Shown here piece by piece: positions 16,878 through 26,480 of a DNA stretch of 64,000 bases. Position numbers and translations under genes: made by a program. The DNA comes from Pseudomonas azotoformans (GTDB lineage Bacteria; Pseudomonadota; Gammaproteobacteria; Pseudomonadales; Pseudomonadaceae), in the NCBI RefSeq assembly GCF_001579805.1, contig NZ_CP014546.1:5270001-5334000 (forward strand), given 5' to 3'. Below the pieces are notes generated by a model that made no database searches, was not told the DNA's origin, and saw only the letters and a program-made list of their open reading frames with translations. Position 1 is the stretch's first letter; the number at the start of each line of letters is the position of its first letter.

Positions 16878-17711
16878 ATGTTGCCGATCCGCCGTGACAT
16901 CCGTTTCACCCTGCCCGCCGAGCGCATCAAGGACTGGCATGAACAGGGTCCGTTCATCACGCATTTCTTCAATGCCCTGTCGCTGCTGTTCCCTCAGGGC
17001 GAGCTGTTTTTCATGGACAGCGTGCGCCACTACCGCCAACGCATCGACGACCCCGTGCTGAAGAAAGAGATCCAGGGTTTTATTGGCCAGGAGGCGATGC
17101 ACAGCCGCGAACACGTGGCCTACAACGACTTGCTGCAAGCCGCCGGCTTGCCCGCGCATACCCTAGACCGCCGGCTGAAATTTATCCTGGACCTGCAGAA
17201 AAAACACCTGCCAGCGTCCTTCAACCTGGCCGTGACCATTGCCCTTGAACACTACACCGCGATGCTGGCCGAAATCCTGTTGAGCGACCCGTCCCGCTTC
17301 GGCGAGTCACTCAAGGGCTACCAACAGATGTGGTACTGGCACGCGCTGGAGGAAACCGAACATAAGGCGGTGGCCTTTGATGTCTGGAACACGGTGATCA
17401 AGCCCGGACCCAAGCGCTATTTGCTGCGCACCGGGACCATGCTCACCACCACGGTGTTTTTCTGGCTGGTGGTCTTCGACTTCCACCTGCGCCTGCTGAT
17501 CGCCGACCGCAAGTGCGGCGGACACCTGAAAGGCTTCTGGCGCATGCTGAAATTTCTGTATGGGCCCAAGGGCGTTTTCCCACGGATGCTGGTGCCGTGG
17601 CTGCATTACTTCAAACCCGGCTTCCACCCCTGGGATCATGACAACCGTGCGCGCCTAGCCGGGATTGACGACCTGGTCGAGGAGATCGAGCAGACCCAAC
17701 GCGGGTATTAG
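16878..17711 (+). CDS. PF10118-type predicted metal-dependent hydrolase
   Basis: 277 residues. Glu/His motifs spread over helices suggest a ferritin-like metal site: QEAMHSREH at 71-79, EHY at 124-126 and WHALEETEHKAVAFD at 154-168. A hydrophobic segment lies near 183-200 (TTTVFFWLVVFDF). The family is annotated as predicted metal-dependent hydrolase, but its activity is not established; the motif spacing would also suit a di-iron oxygenase-like enzyme. It follows the dehydrogenase by 15 bases in the same operon, and its stop overlaps the convergent EAL gene stop within TTAG. Confidence 0.75.
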   Translation: MLPIRRDIRFTLPAERIKDWHEQGPFITHFFNALSLLFPQGELFFMDSVRHYRQRIDDPVLKKEIQGFIGQEAMHSREHVAYNDLLQAAGLPAHTLDRRLKFILDLQKKHLPASFNLAVTIALEHYTAMLAEILLSDPSRFGESLKGYQQMWYWHALEETEHKAVAFDVWNTVIKPGPKRYLLRTGTMLTTTVFFWLVVFDFHLRLLIADRKCGGHLKGFWRMLKFLYGPKGVFPRMLVPWLHYFKPGFHPWDHDNRARLAGIDDLVEEIEQTQRGY

Positions 17712-19783
17712 GCTTGCGCCAAGGCGGCGCGTTCACGCACAAAGCCTTCCAACTGATCGCCCGGCAGTGCCTTGCTGAAATACCAGCCTTGGATGATCAA
17801 TTCGGCGCCGGTGTTGAGGAAGGCCAACTGCTCGGCCGTCTCCACGCCTTCCACCACCACGCCCAAGTTCAGCGCCTCACAGAAGCGCAGCATGCCGGTC
17901 ATGACCTGGGCCCCCTTGGGGTCGTGTTGGGCCACCACGAAACTGCGGTCGATCTTGATGAAATCCACCGGAAACTGATGCAGGTAACTCAAGGCCGAAA
18001 ACCCGGTGCCGAAGTCATCGATATAGACCTTGGCGCCAATGGCTTGCAGCTTCTGGATGGTCTGGCGCGTGACTTGGATATCGCTGACCAGTGCGTCTTC
18101 GGTGATTTCCACCGAGACCTGCCCGTGGGCCTGGGCCAGGATTTCCACAAGGCGCTCGCCATAGGCGGCGTCGGTCAGGGTCGCGCTGGATATATTGATG
18201 GTCATCGGCAAGGCAAAGCCGAGTTTCTGCCACTTCTGGTATTGGCGGACCGCCTGGGACGCTACCCACACATCCACATCCGGCATCAACCGCGCCTGGG
18301 CCAGCCATTGCAGGAACTCCCACGGCGAATGCACCTTGCCCTGGGCATCGCGGGCGCGCATCAGTGCTTCACAGCCCGTGCACAAGCCGGTACGGGTCGA
18401 GACCTGCGGCTGGAATTCGAGGTAGAACTCGTAGTCACTGATTTGTTGGATGCGGCTCAATTCATTGGCCTGGCGCGCCAGTGTCTTGTGGGACGCGAGC
18501 ACCGGGTCCAGTTCACGCAGCCGGCCCTTTTCTTCAAGACCCCGGAAAGTCATGTCCAGAGACTTGAGGTAGACCGTGCCCCCCTCGGTTGCCTGGCGAT
18601 GAATCGCGCGCACATAGGGCGCATACACCAAAGTGCCCAGGCCCAGCAGCGTCAGTTGCAGCGCCACTGCCGCGAGGTCGCCGTGCGTGCTCAAGTAGGC
18701 ATTGAGTAGAACAGGCGCTGTGAATGGAACGCTGACCACCGCAGGCGACACCCAGCCCATCTGCACCACCGTCAACGCCACCATGGCATTCAATGCGGGT
18801 ACGATCAGAAACGGGATGAACAAGCGCGGGTTGAGGATGATGGGCAAACCGAACAACAGCACTTCGCTGACGTTGAACAGTGACAGCGGCAGGCTCGCCA
18901 CCGCCAACAAGCGCATGGACTGGCTTTTGGAAAACAGCAGGATCGCCAGCAACAGGCACAACGCACCGCCGGAACCGCCGATAAACGCAAAGCTGCCGAG
19001 CAGCCCGCTGTTCAACATATATTTGATGGGCTCGCCCGCTGCCAGCGCCGTACTGTTCAGCACCACCGCCTGGTCCAGCACATCGAACAGCGGTTGCATG
19101 GCGTACACGCCATGAATGCCGAAAAACCACAGCAACGAATTCATCAGGGTCACGAACAGCCCGCTGCCGTAGGGCGACTCCAGGGCATCGAGTACTTGGG
19201 GCCCCTGCAGGTGCGCCACATACGGCACCTGCAACAGCAAGGACAGCACCACCACCAATCCCAGAGCGGTGATGGCGCCCGGCACCACCATATTGATCGT
19301 GCCCCGCAGGTTGTGGCCTACCAAATCTTCGTTGACCAAGCGAGTCCAGCGGTAACGGTGCAGCCAGGCAATCGCCGGCACATTCAACAGCGGCGAAGCA
19401 ATCGCAATAAACAGGACGAAGGTGGCCGAAGCACGAGGATATTCGCGCAGGATAAACGTCGCCACCACCACATGGGCCAGACACAGGAACGCCACCGGCA
19501 GTTGTGGCAGGCGATACTGGATTGCCAGCATGTAACCGATGGACGCAGCGACCAACAGCGGGATCACTGAGCTGATTTGATTGTGCAAGCCTGCAAGGAA
19601 CGTCACCACTTGCGGATCGAATCCCAGCACCCGTGCGCATTCCGACAGGATCAGGAAGCCGGCAGACACCAACAGGCATGGCAGGATCCACAACAAACCT
19701 TCGCGGATCGCTCGAAGAGACTCAGTGCTGGCCAAGGCGGCCAGACGTTGGGTGAAGAAAAGCTTGAACAGCGTTTGCGCCAT
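17708..19783 (-). CDS. PTS EIIC-like membrane domain fused to an EAL phosphodiesterase domain
   Basis: 691 residues from ATG 19783 (MAQTLFKLFF). Roughly residues 1-410 are a polytopic membrane domain resembling the EIIC sugar permease of the PTS (cellobiose/lactose type), with about ten hydrophobic segments. After a linker, residues about 450-691 form an EAL domain with the key features intact: GCEALMR, NISS, VEITE, YIDDFGTG, IKIDRSFV and VEGVE. An active cyclic-di-GMP phosphodiesterase is therefore predicted. No EIIA or EIIB domain or PTS gene is adjacent, so the EIIC part is more likely a ligand sensor than a working transporter. Convergent with the PF10118 gene. Confidence 0.88.
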   Translation of the reverse strand: MAQTLFKLFFTQRLAALASTESLRAIREGLLWILPCLLVSAGFLILSECARVLGFDPQVVTFLAGLHNQISSVIPLLVAASIGYMLAIQYRLPQLPVAFLCLAHVVVATFILREYPRASATFVLFIAIASPLLNVPAIAWLHRYRWTRLVNEDLVGHNLRGTINMVVPGAITALGLVVVLSLLLQVPYVAHLQGPQVLDALESPYGSGLFVTLMNSLLWFFGIHGVYAMQPLFDVLDQAVVLNSTALAAGEPIKYMLNSGLLGSFAFIGGSGGALCLLLAILLFSKSQSMRLLAVASLPLSLFNVSEVLLFGLPIILNPRLFIPFLIVPALNAMVALTVVQMGWVSPAVVSVPFTAPVLLNAYLSTHGDLAAVALQLTLLGLGTLVYAPYVRAIHRQATEGGTVYLKSLDMTFRGLEEKGRLRELDPVLASHKTLARQANELSRIQQISDYEFYLEFQPQVSTRTGLCTGCEALMRARDAQGKVHSPWEFLQWLAQARLMPDVDVWVASQAVRQYQKWQKLGFALPMTINISSATLTDAAYGERLVEILAQAHGQVSVEITEDALVSDIQVTRQTIQKLQAIGAKVYIDDFGTGFSALSYLHQFPVDFIKIDRSFVVAQHDPKGAQVMTGMLRFCEALNLGVVVEGVETAEQLAFLNTGAELIIQGWYFSKALPGDQLEGFVRERAALAQA

Positions 19784-20079
19784 GACCCATCCCTCTGCCC
19801 ATCGCCCACTGTCCCTGGAAGGCAGGGCCGGAAACACGGGGCTAACGCTACACGTCCTGGCACAGTGAGCGAAAGCCTTTTGCCATTCAACCAGGTGTTT
19901 TTTCCGTAATAGATGACAGGCAAACCCCTGGATTTTAAAAATAATTGAGTTTTCTGACCTGGGCCAACCGCCGAATCTGCTTCAATGAGTATTATCGGCG
20001 CCTGTATTACGCAATGGATTCGCCGTATTCATGGACGGCTGCCTGCGAAGGAAGCAGGCACCAGGGAGAGAAGCTGGAT
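19784..20079. other. Divergent intergenic region
   Basis: Separates the EIIC-EAL gene from the small membrane protein. I see no clear promoter match, repeat or RNA; it presumably holds promoters for both. Confidence 0.3.
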
Positions 20080-20346
20080 ATGCAAGACAAGCTGTCAATA
20101 AACGTACGCCCGCTGTTTTTCAACATCCTGCTGTGGGTATTCGGGGTTACGCTGCTGTTGATCAGCAAGGGCGTGATCGAACGAATGACGGGATCCACCG
20201 ACGAGGGTTCCCTGGACCTGCCCCTGGTGTTGATCGCCTATCTGTTATTGTTTTTACTCACCCCCATACGCGCCTGGACCCACCGCCGACTACGCAAGCG
20301 CGCCCGCCGCCTTCGCGCCGGCCACCGTCCAAAGCCTGGCCATTGA
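20080..20346 (+). CDS. Small inner-membrane protein, unknown function
   Basis: 88 residues from ATG 20080, preceded by AGGGAGAG with a 9-base gap. The frame opens earlier (19945), but that part has no hydrophobic or conserved look. Two hydrophobic segments are visible (about 12-30 and 45-62), followed by a very basic tail (RRLRKRARRLRAG), so the C-terminus should face the cytoplasm. I do not recognise a family. It is followed after 13 bases by a second small gene and may be co-transcribed with it. Confidence 0.6.
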   Translation: MQDKLSINVRPLFFNILLWVFGVTLLLISKGVIERMTGSTDEGSLDLPLVLIAYLLLFLLTPIRAWTHRRLRKRARRLRAGHRPKPGH

Positions 20347-20359
20347 TTGGAGCAAGCCT

Positions 20360-20689
20360 TTGTCACCACCCGGCGATAACCACCAACTGGCATTGGACCG
20401 GTTTCTCAACGAACACCCCGATGTAGCCGTGGAACTCAACACCCTGAACCCGCTGGCGGCTCAAGCCAAGGGCGAAACCCTGGCGCACTATCGCGCCGAA
20501 CGGCTGCATGAGGCCTTCGAAGCAGAGGCCGAACGCCAGGGCCTGTTTGCCTGGGAGTTGACCCTTAAACTCACCGCCGAATCCCCCGAAGACTTTGAAG
20601 CCCAACGTCTTGAAGTGCATAAGGAAGTGGCACAGATGGCCGGCCTGAGCTGGGACGAATATCGCCAGTTGCATGATTTGGCCGGTTGA
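20360..20689 (+). CDS. Small cytoplasmic protein, DUF6388-like
   Basis: 109 residues starting at TTG 20360, supported by GGAG at 20349-20352 with a 7-base gap. Soluble, acidic and helical; it resembles small Pseudomonas proteins annotated DUF6388 (HPDVAVELNTLNPLA, HYRAERLHEAFE, WDEYRQLH). Family name from memory, so moderate certainty; no known function. Its stop is 4 bases from the stop of the convergent kinase gene, leaving no room for a terminator. Confidence 0.6.
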   Translation: MSPPGDNHQLALDRFLNEHPDVAVELNTLNPLAAQAKGETLAHYRAERLHEAFEAEAERQGLFAWELTLKLTAESPEDFEAQRLEVHKEVAQMAGLSWDEYRQLHDLAG

Positions 20690-20693
20690 CCCA

Positions 20694-21538
20694 TCACCCC
20701 ACGAACCACAAGCGCCGTCGATTGGCCAACCCTTCGCGCAGCTCAGCGACCCCTAAGGTGCGCTGCTCGGGGTCCATGGCCAATGCTGAACGTAACGAAG
20801 GCCAGTACTGCCTGGGCAATTGCCTGGGCCGAGGCAGTCGCTGATGACATTGGCGCTCCCCAGGCCGCCGGCCCTCTGCCAGCTCATAGAGCACACAGGC
20901 CGCTCCGTACAGATCGGCGCTGGCGGACGGCAATCCTCCGGCCATCAACTCCGGCGCCGCATACGCAGGGGTCCAGGCATTCAGGCGGCTTCGGCTCAAA
21001 CCCGGTAATCCTGACCTGACCTGGGCCTCGGCGTGACCCAAGCCAAAATCAAACAGGCGCACGCCCTGCTCGCTCACCATGATATTCGCCGGCTTCACAT
21101 CGCCATGCAGGACACCTTGCCGATGGGTGTAGGCCAGTGCATCCAACAGTTGCAGGGCCATGGGCTGCAGCTCTTGCCAGGGCAATCCCTGCGGACACTC
21201 CGGGAGCATGCGGTCCAGCGTCAGGCCGGGCATGACTTCCATGGTAAAAAATGCCACTTGGTGCGCCGTGTCCACCTCAAAAGAAAATGCCCGCACCACA
21301 TGATCATGTCGCAGGCTTCGGGTCAGGGCGAATTCACTGTAGAGAAGCACATGAGCGTCAGCCGACGCGGACAGGCTCTCGCCCAGCAACTTCAGCGCCA
21401 CGCGGCAGTCTGGCTCGCCAAATGCTTCATGCAGCAGGTCCCGGGCGCGATAGACCACGCCCATCCCCCAGTACCCAGGATGCGTTCAAGCTGATAACGC
21501 CCCGCAAGCAGATTCGGTGGGCCTACCGTCGCGTTCAT
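20694..21538 (-). pseudogene. stk1: T6SS-linked Ser/Thr protein kinase (Stk1/PpkA type), frameshifted in the glycine loop
   Basis: The true start is probably ATG 21538 (MNATVGPPNLLAGRYQLER), which overlaps the phosphatase stop as ATGA. The frame runs to ILGTGG and then breaks. One base is missing from the C run at 21465-21469, after which MGVVYRARD resumes in the frame open from 21464. The join falls exactly in the GxGxxGxV nucleotide loop. The rest of the kinase is intact: VALKLL (ATP Lys), HGDVKPANIM (catalytic loop), LFDFGLG and PAYAAPE. Starting at 21464 would give a 256-residue protein lacking the first half of the loop, probably inactive. With Stp1 it would control T6SS assembly through the FHA protein. 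Confidence 0.85.
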
Positions 21539-22278
21539 GGCTGGATCACCACAGCGGTAAGGTCATCTCTCGAAGCGCCGCGCAATACGTCGTGGAACAG
21601 CCGGTCCACGACCTGCCGTGGCGTACCGGCGCTCATGGCACGCCCCAACTCCCTATGACTGAGCCCCTGGTACAAGCCATCGCTGCATAACAAAAACACG
21701 TCCCCGGGTTGGGTGCATAACTCCAATACTTCCAGCTTCAGCGGCTGCCGGCCTCCGACCGCTCGGGTCAAGGCCCTGCTGCCTGGGTGAGCCTGGGCCA
21801 GTTCTGGACTCAACTGCTGGCGGTCGATTAGTTGCTGCTGCAAGGAGTGGTCGCGTGACAGTTGATACAGCCGCTGACCCCGCCAGAGATAGCATCGACT
21901 GTCCCCAGCCCAGATACAGGCCGCGCGGTTGGGTTCGAGCAACAGCACAACCACCGTACTGCCCATGATGCCCGCCCCGCCATCGACGGGTTGCAACTGA
22001 CTGTCGAGGCCACGCAGGCAAAGGCGGACGGCCTCGATCCGTTGGTCAAAGCCGCCCTTGCCTGGCAGTGCGGCAAGGCTGTTGACCACCCACTGGCTGG
22101 CGACATTCCCGGCCTGATGACCGCCCATGCCGTCAGCGACCGCCCAACAACCCCGTTGTGGACAATCGAGAAGAGCATCTTCGTTGCGCGCACGGCTTTT
22201 GCCTTGTGCCGTGCGCCCGGCACTGCGCCATGCGTGCGGCCCACTCACAATTGTTCCGGCAGGCGGAACGTGCGCCAT
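21535..22278 (-). CDS. stp1: PP2C-type protein phosphatase of the T6SS
   Basis: 247 residues with the PP2C metal and catalytic motifs in order: ARNEDALL, VADGMGGHQAG, GDSRCYLW, LLCSDGLY and DDLTAVVI. In HSI-type clusters this phosphatase reverses phosphorylation by the neighbouring kinase. Its start overlaps the 3' end of tssM by 34 bases and its stop overlaps the kinase start by 4 bases. Confidence 0.9.
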   Translation of the reverse strand: MAHVPPAGTIVSGPHAWRSAGRTAQGKSRARNEDALLDCPQRGCWAVADGMGGHQAGNVASQWVVNSLAALPGKGGFDQRIEAVRLCLRGLDSQLQPVDGGAGIMGSTVVVLLLEPNRAACIWAGDSRCYLWRGQRLYQLSRDHSLQQQLIDRQQLSPELAQAHPGSRALTRAVGGRQPLKLEVLELCTQPGDVFLLCSDGLYQGLSHRELGRAMSAGTPRQVVDRLFHDVLRGASRDDLTAVVIQP

Positions 22279-25200
22279 GTCGCCATCTGGAACGGGCTCG
22301 GGTTGCGTTGGCTGGTGAGCAGGTAATTGGCCCGCAGGCCTGCCAGGTCAGCCTTGAGAATCTGCGCATCCCGGCCGCTGGCAGACTCGCTTTGCATCAG
22401 GTCGAAAAACCGGAACAACGACCAGGCGCCACTGTCCTTCTCGATCCCCAGCGGCCGCTCTGCACCGCGCTCCAGCACCAGGCTGCTGCGACCATTGTCG
22501 GCTTCGATCGGCCAGCGGAATGCCATTGGCACGATCGGGCCGTGGCGGTACTCCAACTGCTGATCGCCGACGCGCAACGTCGCCCGGCTGACGGCCTGGT
22601 CCAGACTGTAGGGCGCCAATGTGAACCGCACGGCCCAATCACCTTGGTCTTCGGTGAAAAACCCCTGGCGAATGGTCTGGGCCCGGGTCAGTTGGTCCAG
22701 CACCGAACGCGACATTGGCAGGCTGCGCCCCTCCAGGGCCCGCATGCGATAACGGTCGCCCTCGACACTGACAAATGGCCGCAGGTACCCCTCATAAAAG
22801 CGCGCCAGCGCGCCCCGTGGCTTGAAGAACGCCTGAAAATCGCCCAGGGCGACGTCGCTGCCGGTGTGGGCATCGAACGGGTATCGCCGTTGGATGGCTT
22901 TCGCATAGAGGCCGTAGACCTCGCTTTGATAACGCTGATTCACGTACCCATACGCATCATCAAGCAGGTGGCGCCAAGTTTGGTCGGCAATACCCTCGAA
23001 CCAACCTTTGAGCGGCTGCGGGAAGCGGGCCGCCGTATCACGCAGTTTGCCCAACAGCGGCTGCTGCCCATCCATCCGCTGCCTGGCCATTTTGAACGCG
23101 GCCTGCTCCGGTGAGCTATCCCGGTTGAGCGCCAGCAATTGCAACTGCAGCTCATCAAGCAAGCGCAATGCCTGTGTCAACTCGCCGCCTGGGTTCTGCT
23201 CTTCGTCGAGCAATTGGTGCAAGGGTTCGAAGCGGCGTTGCAATGCACGCCGGGCCGTATCTGGCAGTGGTGTTCTGGCCAGAACCTTGGAAGTCGCAGC
23301 GCCCAGTTCGCCAACGTGCGAGCTCACCGCCTCAAACCGATCGGGGATCGGCACTAACCGCGTGTTTTCGCGCACTTGCTGCAGCAACTGCACCAAGGCC
23401 GACTGCGCTGATGTGAGGCCCGCAAGTTGCTCCGCGCCTTGGCGCAGGCTGCCGGTGTCCTGCAGCCTGACCCGACCCAGGGCGTCACTCCAGGCATCGG
23501 CGTATTCACTGAAATAGCGTTGCTCCAGCGCCAGCATCAACCGGCGTAGTTCCGTGGTGCTGAGGTCGGAGTTTTCCCCAAGTACCCAATTGTCCTGGGC
23601 GATGGCATTGACCCATTGAGCGCCCTGTGTTTCGAAAACCTGCAGGTATTTTTGGGTGTAGAACCCCGGTATAGGGGGCCCTGAGCTGGAAAACGCCGGG
23701 CCTTCGACTAGACGGTAAGGCTCCAGGCTCCGCGCTTGTTCCCGCAGCGCCCGGTAGACCACCTCTGCCAGCGACTCACCACGCAACACCAAGCGAGCCT
23801 GGGCGACCAACTCTTCATTCAATGGCACCAGGAATGGTCGCTCAAGGAGCCGCATAAAGTGCTCGTTCAGACGCTTATGTGTCGAAGTGTCCCCCCGCCA
23901 CTGACCTGCCACGTGCTCTGCCAGCCACCCCACATCACGCCGCTCGCGCAAATTAAGCATCAGGTAGGCACGCAGGCTGTCCAGCAATTGCCCTCGGTCA
24001 CCCAGGCTGCCTCGTACTCGTCCTTCGAGCAGCCTGGTCACGTACGGCAGTAAATGTTGCTGCAAGGCTTGGTCATAGGCGCTGGCCCAGCAGCGGATAA
24101 CTCACCTCTCCCTGATACAAGCCAGCCCGATCAATCCAACGTGCTTCGGCCAGCGATGGAAACACTTGCGTTGCAGCCAGGCGACTGTCCAGCAGCGTCA
24201 ACAGTGCGAGGCTCTCGTCGTCTCCTTGTTGAATAGAGGGTTGGGTGTTGATCAATCCCAGTAGTTGCACCAACCGCTGATGGTTGAAGGTGTAACTGTG
24301 CGTCCACAACGCCCCCGCCGTGCCCATGACCACCGACGCAGCCAGCGCCATCAGCCCATGACGCCGATGTATGCGCTGCCGCTCAGGGCTACGCAGTCCG
24401 GCAAGATCGGCTTCGGCAAAAATCACACGTTTGAACAGGCCTTGGACAAAATGAGGCCGTACATCGACCGTCTTCGCACAGGTCAGGTAGAACCCTCGCA
24501 AGCCATTGATATGTTGATAGCGGTGGGCGGAAAATCCAGTCTCGATAAACAGGCACAGGCGATCACCGATCTGTGCGACCTGCCGTGGAAAGTCCAATAT
24601 CCGGCGTCGACGCGCGATATTTCGCTCCTGATGCAAGCGCGGGATCAGCTCCGCGCCCAGACGCTGCAAAAGGTTCTCGAACACCTCTCTCACCTGAGCG
24701 ATGTCTGTGCCGGCGGTACCTGTTGCCAGGTGCCCACCCAAGACGACTTCTGCGCCGTCGCCCTGCTGCGCGTCAAAAAACTCGGCAAACCCGGCCAACC
24801 GATCAGCCTGGGTCAACACCAGATAGACCGGAACATCCGCATGCAATGTCTGCTGGATGTCCTGCAAGCGGCTACGTACATGACGCGCATGACGCTCCAG
24901 GTCGTGCTCATTGCTGCTTGAAAGTGTATCGACAGACAGCGTGACCACCACGCCATTGAGTGGCCGCGCCCGGCGTCGCGACTTGAGCAGACCCAGGAGT
25001 GTCATCCATCCCGCAGCATCAACCGAGGGGTCTGGCTGGCCCAAGTAGCGGCCGGCCGTCTCGACCATCACGGCGTCTTCGGCAAAATACCAGTCACAGT
25101 AAGGCGTAGTGCCTGGGAGCACGGTTTCTGGTCGCCCGAACAGAGACTGCACGCCGCTGGCAGCCAACAGGCTGGTCTTGCCACTGCCTTGATCGCCAAT

Positions 25201-25596
25201 CAACAGGTACCAGGGCAACTCGTTTCGCCAGCGCTCGCTGCGGTCACCATAGTGTCGGGAGCTTTTCAGCGTGTGCAGGGCCTCCTTGAAGCGCCCCTGC
25301 ACCTGCTTTGTTTCGTCATTGATCAATGCCTGACGCTGATGTTGCTCGTGGTGCTCGTGTTGACTCAAACGAGCGGTACGGCGAGTACCCACCACGACCA
25401 TCGACAGTCCCCACAACAGCAGCAACCCGCTGATGGTCAGTAACCGGGATGTCGGGCTCTGCCAGAAACGGTAGTCATCCACCGCCAGCAAAGGCCCGAA
25501 AAACCAAATCAGCAGTGCGCTGGACAACACCAGCAACAAGCTCCACAGCCAACTTTTGCGCAGCACCGTCCCCACGCCCTTGAAAAATGCGTTCAT
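22245..25596 (-). pseudogene. tssM: T6SS membrane-complex protein TssM (IcmF), interrupted by one frameshift
   Basis: Two frames together make one TssM of about 1115 residues. The first part (25596 to 24073) starts MNAFFKGVGTVLRKSW, with two N-terminal membrane segments, the Walker A loop GDQGSGKTSLL and the IcmF GTPase-like domain, then a third membrane segment near residue 410. It ends abruptly after SYPLLGQRL. The next frame is open through SAYDQALQQHLLPYVTRLLEG and continues to 22245 with the periplasmic domain. The shift is one extra base in the CCC run at 24086-24088. If genuine it separates the cytoplasmic/membrane part from the periplasmic part and should abolish secretion; TssM is essential in studied systems. 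All other core genes look intact, so an assembly error is a serious alternative. Confidence 0.88.
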
Positions 25597-25611
25597 CCAT
25601 TGCTCCCAGCG

Positions 25612-26475
25612 TTATGAGTGCGTCCGAAACAAACCTGGCACCCAGGATTGAAGAGGTTGCAGCATCGTCTTGCGTTCCTGGCCCAGTACCCAGGCAAATC
25701 CTGAATACATCACCAGCAAACAGACCAGCACGCAGATGGCGACCCCTGTGCCGGAGGCAATACGTATCCGTGACCGGGATGCTCTCCCTGCCTCTGGCGA
25801 AATGGAGACCGGCAAACGGTCCCCGCGCACATGCCTGATCTGGCGGTACAGAGCGTCATGAAGCGCTTCAAGTTGCGCCCTTCCCCGCTCCATGACGCGG
25901 TATTTGCCTTCGAAGCCCAACGACAAGCACAAGTACATGAGTTCCAGCATGGCCAGATGCTTGAAGGGATCGCGGGACAAACGCTCCAGCAATTGGAAAA
26001 ACTTTTCCCCCCCGAAGGTTTCGTTGTGAAAGCGGCTCAACAGGCTTCTCTTCGACCAATCGCTACTACTGCCCCAAGGCGTGGTCACGACGGCCTCATC
26101 AATGACACTGCACAACACGTAACGCGCCGAGATCACCTGACTGTTCTCTACCCCCAAATGCAAGGCATGGGCCTCAAACGCGGTGACACCCGATGAAAGC
26201 TGGTCATTGAGCGTCTGCAGGCTTTCCCGACCGGGGCTGGCCTTGAGCAGGGCAACCTGCGACAGCAGTTCCCAGGCTGCGGCCAACAGGCTGTTGGAGC
26301 CCATCTTGAAGCTCTGAGCCCCCTGCAGCTGGGCGGTGTAGATCATGCGGTCTTCCAGCTGCTCGAAGCGTGGCGGCGTTGGAAAGTCAGTGACGGGCCC
26401 CTGTGCCGGACCGAACCCTTCACGGTCCAGCAATATGGTTTTTTCATCCTGCGGGTATTCACTGTCCATCGTCAT
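25612..26475 (-). CDS. tssL: T6SS membrane-complex protein TssL (DotU)
   Basis: 287 residues with the DotU cytoplasmic helical domain (YVLCSVIDEAVVTTPWG, LLSRFHNETFGGEKFF, ELMYLCLSLGFEGKYR) and a single membrane anchor near residues 240-262, followed by about 25 periplasmic residues. No OmpA-like peptidoglycan-binding extension, so this is the short form. ATG 26475 or 26469 are both possible starts. It partners with TssM, encoded 15 bases downstream. Confidence 0.93.
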   Translation of the reverse strand: MTMDSEYPQDEKTILLDREGFGPAQGPVTDFPTPPRFEQLEDRMIYTAQLQGAQSFKMGSNSLLAAAWELLSQVALLKASPGRESLQTLNDQLSSGVTAFEAHALHLGVENSQVISARYVLCSVIDEAVVTTPWGSSSDWSKRSLLSRFHNETFGGEKFFQLLERLSRDPFKHLAMLELMYLCLSLGFEGKYRVMERGRAQLEALHDALYRQIRHVRGDRLPVSISPEAGRASRSRIRIASGTGVAICVLVCLLVMYSGFAWVLGQERKTMLQPLQSWVPGLFRTHS

Positions 26476-26480
26476 GGTGT

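Noticed and set aside
21464..21464. Start of the T6SS kinase at MGVVYRARD
   Set aside because: This would begin in the middle of the glycine loop, while ATG 21538 overlaps the phosphatase stop and encodes the expected RYQLERILGTGG lead-in in another frame.
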